Positions 11,567 through 23,667 of a DNA stretch of 64,000 nt are shown piece after piece (position 1 is the stretch's first letter; each line of letters starts with the position of its first letter). Both the position numbers and the translations under genes were made by a program. The notes beneath the pieces are model-generated. The model did no database searches. It saw nothing but the letters and a program-made list of their open reading frames with translations, and was not told the origin of the DNA. Source of the DNA: Nemophila menziesii. Lineage: Eukaryota > Streptophyta > Magnoliopsida > Boraginales > Hydrophyllaceae. Location: NCBI GenBank assembly GCA_029959085.1, contig JARWIR010000047.1, positions 3,906,001-3,970,000 of the forward strand, written 5' to 3'.

Positions 11567-13559
11567 GGTGTACTACAGAGTTTTCAAATATCAATGTTGA
11601 TGTAAATGATAAAATTTACTCAGTCTATAGTTCATATGCTAGGTATTCAAGTTACAACTAAATTTAACCAGTTTGGGATATAAATTCGTATAATATTACG
11701 AATCTATACTTATTTTTAGGGAAAATCTCTCTATACAAAGCATGATACTCTTTACTCAGGTTACGTCAAAAGGCCAATGTTCACATATAAATTGTATATT
11801 AAACCAGTTGAGTTTGCTACACAGGACAATGTATTGTTTCTACTACTAATTAGCTTTGTCACATAAATCTACATAATTTGGATGCCATAAATAAAATTTT
11901 GAATTTGAGTAGGGAAGTTTCTAAAAATATTAAGAAAACATAAATAGATGGATGAAGCGGCCCAAGTAATTAGAAATTCCATTATTACAGCATAGTTAGT
12001 GATGCGAAAACCATTCGAAGTCGTGATGTCCTCTAGAAAAATTAATAACTTATACTAAATTGTTTGGAATTCATCTCCAAATTTATGATAACCTTGATAC
12101 ATACATGAGAATACGCACAATGGGAATGTGGCACCACAAACTAGAGGACTAGACTAAATACCAGAATTCACCTCCATATAGCAAATGTAAATACACATAA
12201 CAAAGATAAATATCCAATAAAAACCCATCATCGCATGGGTTAAATTATTCTTCGAGAGAAACATGATACTAAAATCAAATCATAAATGATTACATTATTA
12301 GTCGTAAATTTGAAATATAAAAAAAATCCCATGCTAGCCTCTTAGACAAACGCAAATTCAAGATTTTTTTATGAGGTTAAAAACTTATAAAAATTAATGA
12401 GGTTTGTTGTTAATAATATATATATTATTGTATATGGAGTAAAAATCAAAAAATACAAATTATTAGAGCTTGAAAATAGGCCTCATCAATATAATTTACT
12501 ATAATGAAAAATGAATACTAAAATCTTAAATTAATAAATCACATTAGTGAAATGGCTATGGAGAATCCATGAACATAGAAATAAGGCTACATACTATATG
12601 AAAGGAATTAGGAGGCTCACATAGGAACTGAAGTACATATTTGTAATATATGTAATATATGAAAGAGAACTGTTATTAACGAATTAATATACAAGCATTC
12701 AACAATTATAAATTCAAAGATACAAGTACAAAATGGTTATATGTAAACCAAACATGTATTATAAAAACTTTTGTCCAATCTCCTTTAATAACGATTAATG
12801 AAACATGTGACTTAGAGTATAGTTTATCAATTTGCATGCACATGTAGTTATGTAGGTGGTTTTCATATCAGATGAAAATTGTTGTTCAGGGTGGGTAGGA
12901 TATTGTCTTTGTGCTCGCGAATTTATATATACTAAAGAAGGGCTCCTAAGAGAATACTTCTTAAGGAGTAGTTACATGCGCGATTACACAATTAAGTAGG
13001 GGTAATGGGTGATTGAGCATAATATTTAAATAAACCCAAAATTAAAGTGTTTTATACACAAATAGGGAAGTTATAGTTTTTGAAAAGATAATCATTAATA
13101 GTACATTAATAATTTGCTTTGTTTTGTGGACATTCTATGGGTTTAAAAGCGGGTATAGAAAACGTGGCACTTGAGTGCTAAGTAGTCTTACTACTACTCC
13201 TAAGTAACCAATTTCATGGATTTTGTAACTGAAATATATGCAGTTCTACCTATGTTGATCTTCTTTTCCTTTATAATAAAAAGTTTGACTCATTTGTAAA
13301 TATGTTGGTGAAATAATAACCAATATAAAATTTCATGAGAGGAATAGACAAACCAACGACCATCTCCACACATATCCAGTTTTAAAGGACGGAGATGCCC
13401 TTTATTGAAATGTCATGACCAACTATCATCTTTATTAACCCAATGACCATCTCCACACATTTTTGTTGTAACAAGCAATTTGTAAAACTGTTTACAATTT
13501 TTTAACAAGCAATTTGTAAGACTAACCCAAATAAAGCTTGGACAACCTATAATCAAGAG
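11567..13559. other. Intergenic DNA, no gene seen
   Basis: Mixed AT-rich sequence with only short frames. A phrase ATGACCATCTCCACACA occurs twice (about 13358 and 13442), as does AACAAGCAATTTGTAA (about 13472 and 13503), hinting at small local duplications. No function can be assigned. Confidence 0.5.
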
Positions 13560-13606
13560 TTTCAAATTTCAAGAGTGGTTAACGCTTTGAGTTGCAGGTT
13601 AATTGA

Positions 13607-13724
13607 GATGACTAAAAGAACAAAGACATTATCTATTGTGAGGGAGATGAAGAAGAATCGAAGTAAGGTATTGGGTTCCATTAAGAAGAAATCAAGTGAG
13701 AAAAGTTCTAGTTCCAACACATAG
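13607..13724 (+). pseudogene. Lysine/serine-rich short frame, degenerate gene remnant
   Basis: ATG to TAG gives 38 residues, MTKRTKTLSIVREMKKNRSK followed by a SIKKKSSEKSSSSN tail. The text after the stop (to about 14100) keeps a codon-like composition but is full of stops. It may be the start of a decayed transposon or host gene. The family is not recognised. Confidence 0.25.
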
Positions 13725-14127
13725 GTAAAATGGGTCATGAAAAGAGATGTCAGCTAGCTGTGTTTAATTCAATGGGAAAAAAGGTTATAGCTTTTTTAAA
13801 GAAGACAACATAACCTCTACAAATTGAAGGTCCTACACCCGAAAAAAAAAACTTCAAAGGCCTTGTTAGCTTATGCAAAGAAACAATTATAGGAACTTCC
13901 TTTTGCTTATGAGAAAGTATTTAAATAAGAAGTTGGTAAAGGAGAGTACAAGAGATTCCTGGAGATTAGTGAAAGATTGGGTTGGTCTACATTCATGGTA
14001 AGACGTTCGAATTACTTTCTTTGTGGAGGATGTTTTCTTTCATTTAGAAAATATAATTGCTTCAGACAAAAAACCTTCAGTGGACTTCAGAATAATAGAA
14101 AAATATTTCAAGATTTTATGACCAGTT

Positions 14128-14281
14128 CTTTGGGCTTGACTTGATTACTTATACAGTACATTTTGGTTATGGTATATTTCCAAAAAACAAGTATTTGAAG
14201 ATCATTCTTCTTTATGTTATGACAGTCACAAACATTCTACCAAGTTTAAACTTCAAAGTTCTATCATTAACTTTTTCTATA
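14128..14281 (+). repeat. Dispersed direct repeat, copy B
   Basis: Second copy of 11410-11566. A 62-codon ORF that starts inside it is only open by chance, because the other copy does not keep it intact. Confidence 0.8.
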
Positions 14282-14339
14282 AGTATTCAGGATTCTATAA
14301 TCCTACTAACTCCCGTCAAGGTAACTTAGAAGAAAACCT

Positions 14340-14480
14340 TGACACTACCAAGGGACTTGGGTAAGGGGACCTTATGCAAGATCGGTGGTGAAATCTAAAC
14401 TCTATTGGATATTTAGTTAGGAAAGCCCGTCAAATCCCCCACCAGGGTTTCAATCCAACTACTAAGGACATTCCTATGAT
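14340..14480 (-). repeat. LTR-like fragment, third relative
   Basis: The text GATCGGTGGTGAAATCTAAA followed by ATTTAGTTAGGAAAGCCCGT is clearly related to 19530-19590 (same orientation) and to the reverse complement of 16685-16740. It is the most diverged of the three. The strand is set by likeness to the right-hand LTR of the gypsy remnant. Confidence 0.55.
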
Positions 14481-14512
14481 TGGCCAGATCTAGGGCTAGA
14501 AAAACGAAAATA

Positions 14513-14538
14513 CAAATATATATATATATATATATATA
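14513..14538. repeat. (TA)n microsatellite
   Basis: A pure TA run of about 20 bases. It precedes a segment related to the leader of unit 2, echoing the array layout. Confidence 0.7.
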
Positions 14539-14579
14539 AGTAATCAATTTGAATTTCTTTTTTAATATAAAGTTATCCA

Positions 14580-15540
14580 TATTGAATTGATTAATAAATT
14601 ATTATCTTAAATTGAATTGATTAATAATTATCCTAAATAACAAGTACCGCATCAAAACCAAAACGATAGAATGTATCGCCTGCAATGATGCATTGAATAT
14701 TGATTGTGAGAGAAGTGTAAGGGGAAGAATAAGGCTGACAAAGGTGCATATGTTATTTATAATGAAAAGGGTGTGACGTGTAAATGACAAAGAATGAGTG
14801 ACGTGGAAGAAGGGTCGTGGAGAAGAATAAGATGTGAGTTAAAACAAGTAATAATCTTTGTAAAATTGTAGTAAGGCTAATATCATTTTGTTAAATTTTT
14901 TTCTGATATTAAAATTGATAATTAACCCAAATTTATCAAATGTATGAAACCATAAACCACTAAGTTTATTTTTAATAAGGATTTTCCCCAGATAGAAAGA
15001 AAATGGGTTCGAACCCGAAAGAAGTTAATATCAAGACTTAACGCCTCATCATGCATCTCTTTGGAAAAATTGATATGTACACCACTTAGAAAATTATTAA
15101 CCACATAGAGAGCACTCGAAATACAATAGAGTATGAAAAATTGTAACTGAGAAACATAGTTCTTTCTAAGTTTAACTATATCTCCGTTGATCCATGTGAG
15201 GAAGTGGTTATAGCATTAGTAGCAATCAATAATTTTTTTTACACTAGACAATCTTGAAGTTTTTCATGGTATCGATAATCCATCTCGAACAAATAGAGAT
15301 ATAAAACCTACCATCTATGAGCTCAGAAAGTGGCTGGGGAAGTTTACTTCTGGAAAGTCTCTTAGATTCAAAAATCTTATACTAAAATTATAGATATTGG
15401 TCCAAGTGTTCTATAAGAGTAATCAACATTTTCACCTGAAAAGACAAATCCATTCATAATAGTATTGTCTTTCTCTCTGAACTTTAGAAGAAAAGTGAAA
15501 TTGAATAAAGGAGATGTGACATTTTTCCCCTTTATTTTTT
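14580..15540 (+). repeat. Diverged relative of 21900-22975
   Basis: Blocks such as TAATTATCCTAAATAACA, GACAAAGGTGCA, GTTAAAACAAGTAATAAT and GAAGTTTTTCATGGTATCGA recur in the same order at 21940-22760. The relation is older than that between array units. The minus-strand ORFs inside it are not conserved between the two copies and are not genes. Confidence 0.7.
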
Positions 15541-15544
15541 CGTA

Positions 15545-15890
15545 AGGGTAATATACCAAATACCTCCAAAGTTTGACAAAGGGTAAAAAATCCTTAATAT
15601 TTTAAAAACGACAAAATACCCCCTATGATTTTCTAACTCGTGACAATTCACCATGTCTATAAAATATAGCGCGGTGCAACTCATAGTATACGTTATAGTG
15701 TAATATTAATTAAAAAGGACAAGTTGTCACGAGTTAGAAACCATAAAAGGGTATTTGACCGTTTCAAAACTATAAGGAGGGTTTTTGACCCGCTTTGAAA
15801 CCCGGGGGTGGGTGGGGAAGGAGAGGAGGTTAGGTGGAGTGGTTGAACCTTTGTCAAACCAAAGAGAGGTATTTTGTATTTTACTTCTTT
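15545..15890. mobile_element. Fold-back MITE, best-preserved arms
   Basis: The left end GGTAATATACCAAATACCTC and the right end GAGGTATTTTGTATTTTACT face each other and pair for most of about 40 bases, including GTTTGACAAAGG against CCTTTGTCAAAC. An inner pair TTCTAACTCGTGACAA (15632) and TTGTCACGAGTTAGAA (15724) is perfect. The element is about 345 bp and has no coding. It is the diverged relative of the MITE in each array unit. The family is probably Mutator-like by end sequence, which is an inference. Confidence 0.7.
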
Positions 15891-15964
15891 TTTTAATTAC
15901 TCTTTATGTGTTTTTTCTTTTTTCAATCAAATAATTTCCGACTAAAAATGAAAAGAAAAACTCG

Positions 15965-16560
15965 TTAGAACAGGAGGTCCATTAAGACAATTAATCAATA
16001 AAGAATTCATCATTTCCTTTAGAGTACGATTTTTGCGTTCTGCAATACCGTTTTGTTGAGGAGAATAAGGAGCAGTAACTTGATAATAATACCCTGCTCT
16101 TGACAGTATATATCGTAAGGGAATACATATTCTCCACCTATATCACTCCTTAGTATTTTGATCTTCTTACTTAGTTGATTTTCAACTTCGCGTTTGTATT
16201 GCTTGAAGGCCTCAAATGCTTCATCTTTACTTATTAGTAAATACACATAGCAATACATAGTGTTGTCATCGATAAAAGTAATAAAATAAAATTACCGCCT
16301 CTCGTTTTCACATGTTTTAAATAATAGATGTCAATGTGTATTACCCCTAATGGTTCAAGACTCCTTTCCACAAATTTAAAAGGAGCTTTAGCCAATTGGG
16401 CTTCAACATATATCTCGCATTTCTTATGAGAATCGAGATCCAATTTAGGTATTAGATTTAAATTCACAAGTTTATGGAAAGACTTAAAATGCATATGTCC
16501 TAATCTATTATGCCATAAATTAGGAGACTCAAGCAAGTAAGCATAACTAGTAATATTATT
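15965..16560 (-). pseudogene. Ty1-copia retrotransposon fragment (GAG-pre-integrase and integrase)
   Basis: Read on the minus strand, the text starts LESPNLWHNRLGHMHFKSF, the GAG-pre-integrase region. It then gives a zinc-finger-like remnant (HKKCEIYVEAQLAKAPF), where the usual C-x2-C is damaged. Further on come LEPLGVIHIDI, ILRSDIGGEYVF and, after a frameshift, VTAPYSPQQNGIAERKNRTL. Those are standard copia integrase core motifs. The piece is broken into three frames, and protease, reverse transcriptase and LTRs are absent. A dead fragment. Confidence 0.9.
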
Positions 16561-16619
16561 AATAGCATTGTCAGTTATATTTTTACAAGTACCACGGTCA
16601 TTACATGCATCTTAAATAA

Positions 16620-16970
16620 GCCGTCACCCTAAAGGGGTGTCTTATTATTGAAACACCACCAAAATGTCTAGTGTGCGATAGTGATCCGGAAGGGCTTGCC
16701 TAACTAGATAGTCATTAGGGTTTGATTTAATCATCGATCATTATTTGCAGGACAGTCTCATTTAAGAACCTAGTGGTGTAGGAACACCTTAGTTAAGTCC
16801 CCTAGTAATTGTGAGGTCGCCAACTTAGTCCACCCGTAAGGGGGTAGGGATGAATATAGAATCCTGACTACTTATTTAAGAGTTATAATGACCCTTATTA
16901 AATAGTAGAAGAAATAGAAAGATTAGTGTATACGAGCAAAATCTAATCTATACTTCCTCATCTTATTCTC
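16620..16970 (+). repeat. LTR-like left inverted arm
   Basis: Its reverse complement matches 19345-19690 over most of its length. Landmarks are CTATCTAGTTAGGCAAGCCC, ATTCTATATTC and CTATTTCTTCTA on the complement. It lies in the opposite orientation to its partner, whereas LTRs of one element are direct repeats. It runs on into sequence that looks like the rest of an LTR. Confidence 0.75.
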
Positions 16971-17230
16971 TCGTATTTTATTTATTGTCTTTTATTTTAT
17001 TTAGTTAATCTTTAATCTCCTTAATCATATTTATTCACTTTTATGTCTTTAACTATATTCTGCTACGCTATTTTATTTACCAATTCGTATTACACACTAA
17101 GTCTCTGAGGAACGAATTTTACTTACTAGTAAAACTTGCATACAATCTGTGATACTTGCTGTGAGTAACGTGTTTAGTCTAGGGTGTTAGTGCATCGTTT
17201 ATCCATATTTTATTATCATATTTTTATCAC
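16971..17230 (+). repeat. Probable LTR continuation
   Basis: A stretch with CTCTGAGGAACGAATTTTAC, then ACTTGCATAC and GTGATACTTGCTGTGAG, resembles the downstream part of plant Ty3-gypsy LTRs. It ends near TCTAGGGTGTTAGTGCATCG. No partner copy is seen in the window, because the right-hand arm (19345-19690) lacks this part. Confidence 0.45.
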
Positions 17231-19224
17231 ACCCTATGCGACGCTATAACTCCTTTTCAACTCATCTTGAGACTCTCTCAGTATGAGCCACAGTCTCTTT
17301 TCTGGCTTCTACACTCGCTTCTTTCTATGAAATAACTTGCGTGAACACTTGCTGCGGTTTTAGGCATTTCTTCGCAATCTCAAGCATTTAGGAGTTGATA
17401 TTTTCTAGACTATACGCATCTACAAATGTCTTGAGTTCAATGTCAACCTTCGAATTTGTCCTTGGAATAGGTGGTGATATTGTTTGAGCAACAGGTGAAT
17501 CTATCTTTCATTATTCTTTATTTTCTTTCACATCCGGTGCAACTTCTTCTTTCGACTCTTTTGAGGCTTCTTCCTCTTTCTCTTTAGCTCTAGTAGCTTG
17601 TAGCTTAATAACCGATCAAATTTATTCTTGCATATCTCTCAGAACGTCTATAAACTCGGATCTTTCGGATGAATCCGAATCTTCATAATAGTAAGAGTCT
17701 TCGGGGCTAGACCTGGTTGGTTCTTCTTCAATTACTGAAACTTTCAAGGCTATTTCTGCAGCATGTGGTACTTCCTCTTTCTCTTCTATTTCAAGGCAAA
17801 TGGCCTTACAAGCTTCGAACCCAACATTGTCATCACCTCCTTCAATGGCTTTCGATTCTCTTGCTTCTATCATATTTGTTAGAACATTATTCATTTGTTC
17901 TACTTGTGTACCTAAGATTTGAATTAAAGCCTCTCGTTCTCTCAACTTCTCGTTTTGTCTATGAATACTACTCGTCATTAAATCCATGAAACTCTTTAAT
18001 TGCTTATCTCTCGCTACTCCCTCTTGAGGATGTCGTGGTAAATCCTTCTAAGCTAAAGTATCGGTATAAGCGTCGTTGGCAGGTTGTTGTGGAGGAGCAG
18101 GTCTATTAAAATTCTAATTTCCTTGATATGGATTCTGACCTCTTGGTTGGTAAGATTTGTTCTAAGGATGAGGTTGATAGGTACCTGGATTAGCGGCCCC
18201 CTGTAAATTTGAATACTGCATACCCAGATGATTTCTGTTACCGAATTTGTAATTTCCTCGGTTGGATAGGAAATAAACAGGTGATGGATTTCCTTCACAC
18301 TCTTCCCATGTATGATTCGGTACCTCACACTGTGGAGAACCTTGTGCCTCTTACACTACATTTGTTGCTGCTACAATTTGATGTCTTTGCACCTCAAGTT
18401 TAATTTCTTTAATTTGATTTTCTAAAGCAGTTAATTGAGCTGAATTAGCAGTCTCTGAATCTAATCGAAACGTACTTCTGGTATTTGTAATAGGAGCTCC
18501 CAAAAGTGGAAAACTCCTTTCTATCTCTATAATACGTTCCATACCTTCAACGTCTCATGTAGGATCCATGGACACAAATCCTCCTCTTCCAAGATTATCT
18601 ACCCTCAGTCTACTCTCGGCATTAATACCTTGATAAAACATCGCTAACTATAAAGATGTGGTGTAACAATGGAGCGGACATCTAGCTAACTTATGTTGAA
18701 ACCTTATCCACGCGTCTCCCACTCCTTCTCCATTCTCTTTGCAAAACTTTGCAAGCTATATTTGATCTTTCAATCTCATATTCTTCGGATAAAAACGGTT
18801 AAAGAACGCAGCTTGAAGTTCTGCCCAAGTATTAAGTGTACCTGGTGGTTGTTTGTCTAGTCAATCACAGTTGCTCGCGTGTGATGCCGCGAGTAATGTA
18901 GGCATCACAAATCTGTATGAACTTCTAAATCGCTCTTACATGATCTTGAATTGTTGCACCATTATAGAGTCAAAAGCTTGTAAATTGATTGAGCATACCC
19001 GGATCGTGTCTAAACTTTATGCTTTGGATCTCTGGAGGACGATAAACAAAATGTTGAACTCGAAAAGGTACTCCCAAGCCTGGGAGATCTTGTTCTTGTC
19101 TGATATATTTTCCGTTATCTCATACTAGTGGTACTCGAGGGCCAAGTGGTTGACATTAATCATCATTAAGATTAAAATTAAGATTATTGTCTCGTGGTAG
19201 CACTTCTGATCCTCGTAGAGCCAT
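17231..19224 (-). pseudogene. Ty3-gypsy retrotransposon gag remnant
   Basis: The minus strand starts with ATG at 19224 (MALRGSEVLPRDNNLNFNLN). It later gives ELQAAFFNRFYPKNMRLKDQ, then GVGDAWIRFQHKLARCPLH and FYQGINAESRLRVDNLGRG, the typical order of a plant gypsy gag capsid. Near 18300 come CEVPNHTWEEC and a GNYKFGNRN region, a damaged zinc knuckle. A coiled-coil-like part (LTALENQIKEIKLEV) and an acidic region (17622-17987) follow. Many stops and frameshifts interrupt it. No protease or polymerase follows. The frames at 17717-17989, 18209-18403 and 18853-19128 on the plus strand are shadows. Confidence 0.85.
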
Positions 19225-19344
19225 TGCTTTTCTTTGTTCTCGTTCTTCTTTCAAGCGTCTGTTGTAATTAGTGAAGCACCTTTTCGGTTTCTCGAGCATA
19301 CACTAGAAACCTGAAAGAGAACAAAAAAACCAAAAGCGTGAATA

Positions 19345-19690
19345 TGAAAGTATAGATTAGGTTTTGCTATTATGCACTAATCCTTCTATTTCTTCTAGTA
19401 GTTAATAAGGGTGATTGAAGCTCTTAGATAAGTAGCCATGATTCTATATTCCTCCTAACCCCCTTCTGGGTAGACTTAAGAGGTGACCTAACAATTACAA
19501 GGGAACCTTGCAAAAAATGATCGGTGATTAAATCTCAAACCCTAATGATTATCTAGTTAGGCAAGCCCTTCTGGATCACTACCGCATACTAGAAGCTTAT
19601 GTGATGTTTCAGTAATTAGGCACATCTTCCAGGTGACCATCTAACTACTATTAGCACAACCCTAATTTAATCAGGATTAAGACAGACTAT
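19345..19690 (-). repeat. LTR-like right inverted arm
   Basis: Inverted partner of 16620-16970. It lies upstream of the gag start, where a 5-prime LTR or leader is expected, with about 120 bases of leader between. It lacks the LTR part kept at 16971-17230, so it is truncated or rearranged. Confidence 0.7.
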
Positions 19691-20550
19691 AAATCAAAGC
19701 ACATAAAACAAATATATGGTTAAGAAGCTATAATCAATTTAAAATAGTTTTCCCAAACAAACTTATATAGAAAATATAGAATTCAAAGATTATACATATG
19801 CAAAACCCAAGCTATGAGAAAATTAGTTCCTACTAGATAGAAATAAACTAAAATAAAGATACATATTGTTAACTTGCTTCTCTTGAATGACTAAGGATTG
19901 AAATAAGGTATAAAACTGAGCAAGGACATGTTTATAATGATTAAAGGGTGTATTATAGGTGTTTAGGAAGCCCTAGGTCGAAATCTTGGAGTAGAAGGCA
20001 AGTAATTGAACTTTTTTCTAAATCAAATTCATTTCCTAATATATAGGAGATCGGATAAACTGCTGATGTCTTGTTATGGTCGTATATCATTCAATATTGC
20101 TCTGATTCTTTACTACTTTATATCGAAACGACTGCGTTGAAAAGATATACACTTTTCCTATAGATTGTATCTCCAAATTCCCAGCCTATTTTTAATTATC
20201 TTTACTTTAGTGGATGTGGCTGCAAAATTTCAGCTTTACTTGACAACTTTTCCTTTCCTATTTTATCTCTACTTTCTTTTATCTCCAATTTCCATGCACA
20301 TCTTCTTTCCTTATCTCTTTATAATTGATTTGTAATCTAATTAATTTTCATATATCTTTAAAGCTTCACATTAACACACAAATTAAACCAAATATGCTCT
20401 AAAAAAATAAATCATCGAATCAAAACAAGAAATAGGAAAATATCGAAATATCGAAATATGACTAAAATCAAATATTAATTGACCAAATAAACCTAAAATG
20501 ATGCCTCCAACCTAAATTAATTCATCGCAAATAGGGTGACATCAGAGGTT
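19691..20550. other. Intergenic DNA, no gene seen
   Basis: AT-rich with short frames only. No feature could be supported. Confidence 0.5.
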
Positions 20551-20559
20551 CATACTTGG

Positions 20560-21200
20560 ACCCAAGTCACACAGAGTTTTCATCTCAAGCTCACCAAACT
20601 ACATGCAACAACTTCAACTATACTCAAAGAGGAGTTCATCTCAAGCTTTCCTTCATATCCACACAATAAAGGAGATCAACCTTCAAGCTACAACTTTCAT
20701 ATTAAACCCTTCTAGGAGTTTATATTCATTCATGTTAGATTAGCTCATGAAAGAGCTTCTTAAATTTGTTCTCATTGTATTTATCAAATAATTTACGGTA
20801 TTAGTCTTTATCTATGTTAGAGAAGTGGGAGTTTTAATAGGTTAGAATTTAACTTGTAACAAATCTATCCGATTGTGACTTAACCGTTAAATGTCTCATC
20901 GTTTTGTGAATTAACTGGAAAAAGTATTAGGAGTTTTGAGGTTGTGGTTTAGCCCAAAAAACCTCGATATAATGGTTTATATCTCACCTTTAAGAGATAT
21001 AGAGAAGCTTAGTGTAAAATCTTGCAATTCCTATCGGAATGACCCTAGCTAGAGGATGTATGAAAACTGAACCACTCTAAATGCCTTGCATAACTTCATT
21101 CTTTTATCCTTTACTTATCACATGCATTTACTTCACATAGTTTTTTATCTCCCTTAGCTTAAGTAGGATACATTTACCTTATTAGTTTTCATCTTTGATC
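20560..21200 (+). mobile_element. Probable copia-type LTR remnant
   Basis: The segment GAGAAGCTTAGTGTAAAATC, followed by ATCGGAATGACCCTAGCTAG and GAACCACTCTAAATGCC, has the order seen near the end of LTRs of SIRE-like copia elements (a CTTAGTG phrase, then a GGA.TGG.C..AG phrase, then GAACCA.T.TAAA). No second LTR or coding region is found. The call rests on family likeness remembered by eye. Confidence 0.4.
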
Positions 21201-21890
21201 TCAGGAATCTTACTTTAGATAATTTAACTAGGTTAAATATAGTTTCTCTCGTTACATGCTCTAAATGAATAATCCTTTTAGGTTAACATTCTTAATCCTT
21301 ATCATATTTCTATAAAATATTTCCTATTATTAATTTCCTTATTGTATCTTACAGAAATTACATTATAGCTTCCACATTCACAATCTCTAAAGATTACTTT
21401 TATATTTGTAGAGTTTGTTTTTTACGTTCTTTCCCTAAACTTTAAGTTTAGGTACTTTTAGATTTCCCATTAATTAGATAATACATTTTCAACCCCATCC
21501 CCTATGACTATACATAAAGTATGAGTGATCGCTTTTGCTTCCACATCCTACTGTATTTGGCAAAATCCGAACAAGCTTTCCTTCGAAGGCATGGTCCCCA
21601 ATTTGGAGAGAATTGTCACGAAGATATATAATTATAAAATCAAACGCTTTATTCGTTGAATTCTCATATCTCCACTTTGTGAGATAGTATAATTTTTATT
21701 TATACCTTGTATATGTTATTTACAATACACAAACTTTCACTTTAACATATCGCTAGAGTAACATTTTTTATGGGTATGCCTAGTGTATTTGTATAATGTA
21801 ATTTTCCATAAAATAAAGTTATATTTTTCCTAAAAAAATCAAAAAGCAAATATAAATTGCCATTAAACTGAATATGTGATAATTACGTTA
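21201..21890. other. Intergenic DNA, no gene seen
   Basis: No coding signal or repeat structure could be supported here. Confidence 0.45.
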
Positions 21891-21899
21891 TACTGAATT

Positions 21900-22975
21900 A
21901 AGTAAAATTAATTAATCATTATTGATTAATTAAGCATTATCTTTAAGTGAACTGATTAATAATTATCCTAAATAACATGTACCACACCAAAATAAAGAAA
22001 TAATGTGTATTGCCTACAGTGACACATTGTATATTTATAGAGAAAAAAGTTTGAATTGGAGAACAAGGTGCAACGTGACAAAGGTGCAGTTGTTATTAAT
22101 AGTGAAGAAGGTTTGACGTGGAAATGACGAATAATGTGTGATGTGGAAGAATTTTTGTGGATAAATTAGCGAGAGAGTTAAAACAAGTAATAATTTTTAT
22201 GAAGTAGTAGTATTAAGTAATAAGGGTAATATCGTTTGGTTAAAACTGACTTTTTTGTACAGATTTTAAAATTGATAATCAACACAAAATAATAAAACTA
22301 CAAACCCCTAAGCTTATTTTTAATAAGGTTTTTCCTCAAATAAAAGAAAATTAGGAAAAACTATCACTATTTCCGGGGAAAAAAAATTAATATCAACACT
22401 AATTGCCTAATCAGGGATCTCTTTGGAGAAATCGATGTGTACGCCACATAGAAAATTATGAGCCCCATACAGAGCGCTCAGGATACAAAAGAATATGAAC
22501 AATTTTCATTGATCAACATGGATATTTCTTGATTTAACAATGTCTCCTTGATAAATCGAATGAAGTGGGCAATGCATCATTAAAAGGCAACAAATAAGGA
22601 ATTGTTATAAAAGATACATGTAACCATCTGTGTATTTGATTAATTACGGAAAGTGAGGCGTGGGCCCTCTTCAATACTCTTAAAGTAGCATCTAATAATA
22701 ATGACCACAATAATATTTTTTACTCAAACAACTTTGAAGTTTTTCATGATATCGATAATCCATCCTGAACAAACAACTTTACCAAACCTATAATCCATGA
22801 GTTTCGAAAGTGGTTGAGAAAGTTTTCCTTTTAAAACGTCTCTTAGATTCAAAGATTTTATAATAAGATTGTAGATATTCTTTCCAAGTGTTTAAGACGA
22901 GGAATTATAATTTTTAACTTAAAAGACAAATTTGTTCATAATAGTGTCGCATTTCTCTCAAGTCTTTATAAAAAA
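21900..22975 (+). repeat. Leader of unit 2, related to 14580-15540
   Basis: This segment lies where other units have their (TA)n tract and 0.8-kb block, but it differs from them. It matches 14580-15540 in order. It may be the sequence that flanked the founding unit before amplification. Confidence 0.65.
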
Positions 22976-23032
22976 AGTGGAATCCATTTTTAGGGAGATG
23001 GGACCTTTTTTCCCTTTATGTTTTGTTTTTTT

Positions 23033-23330
23033 GTAGGGGTAATATACCAAATACCCTTATGGTTTGACAAAGGGTAAAAGATCCCTTACGATTTTAAAAG
23101 TCACAAATATCTCCTATAGTTTTCTAACTCGTGCCAACTCACCTTTTCACTAAATATTACAATATTATTCATTACAACTCATGGTATTCATTACAACTCA
23201 TGGTATACTAAATATCTCGTTCTTCTTTCAAGCGTTTGTTGTAATTAGGGATATTTGACCGGGAGTTTTGTTACCGTTTTAAAACCATGGAGGGTTGATC
23301 TTTTGTCAACCCATAAGGATTATTGGTAGG
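23033..23330. mobile_element. MITE-like repeat, unit 2 (rearranged)
   Basis: Same ends as in unit 1. Its centre, found in other units as CATATAGTGTAATATTTAAT and what follows, is replaced by a tandem duplication (23167-23204, period 19) and a 34-bp insert (23215-23248). Confidence 0.6.
23215..23248 (+). other. 34-bp insert copied from the gypsy remnant
   Basis: TCTCGTTCTTCTTTCAAGCG and the following 14 bases match 19238-19271 with one substitution. No other unit has it. It is best read as filler copied during break repair. Confidence 0.8.
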
Positions 23331-23667
23331 TGAGAGTACGGGTTGATTTTACCTTGTTTTGAGGTTAGGGTGAACCAAGGGTAATATATTTCTGTTTTAG
23401 GAATATCTTAGGTAACCCAATGGTAGGGTAAAAAAAAATTATCCTCGGGTTAATTCAGGTTACCCTTCAATTACCTTCGGTTTACCCTCGGGGCCAACCA
23501 TGGTCAAAATTTTTTGTAACATAAAATTGCTATTATGAAAAATCAAACTCAATTTGCACCTGTTACTAAATAAAAACTTTACAAAACAAATTTTGATTAT
23601 TCAAAAGTCTAAATAGTTTGTTAATTATAGACTATATTAGAATTTTTTTTAAAAATTACCTTTTTTT

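Noticed and set aside
15010..15025. GGGTTCGAACCC looks like a tRNA T-arm
   Set aside because: No acceptor, D- or anticodon arm could be built around it. It is a simple palindrome.
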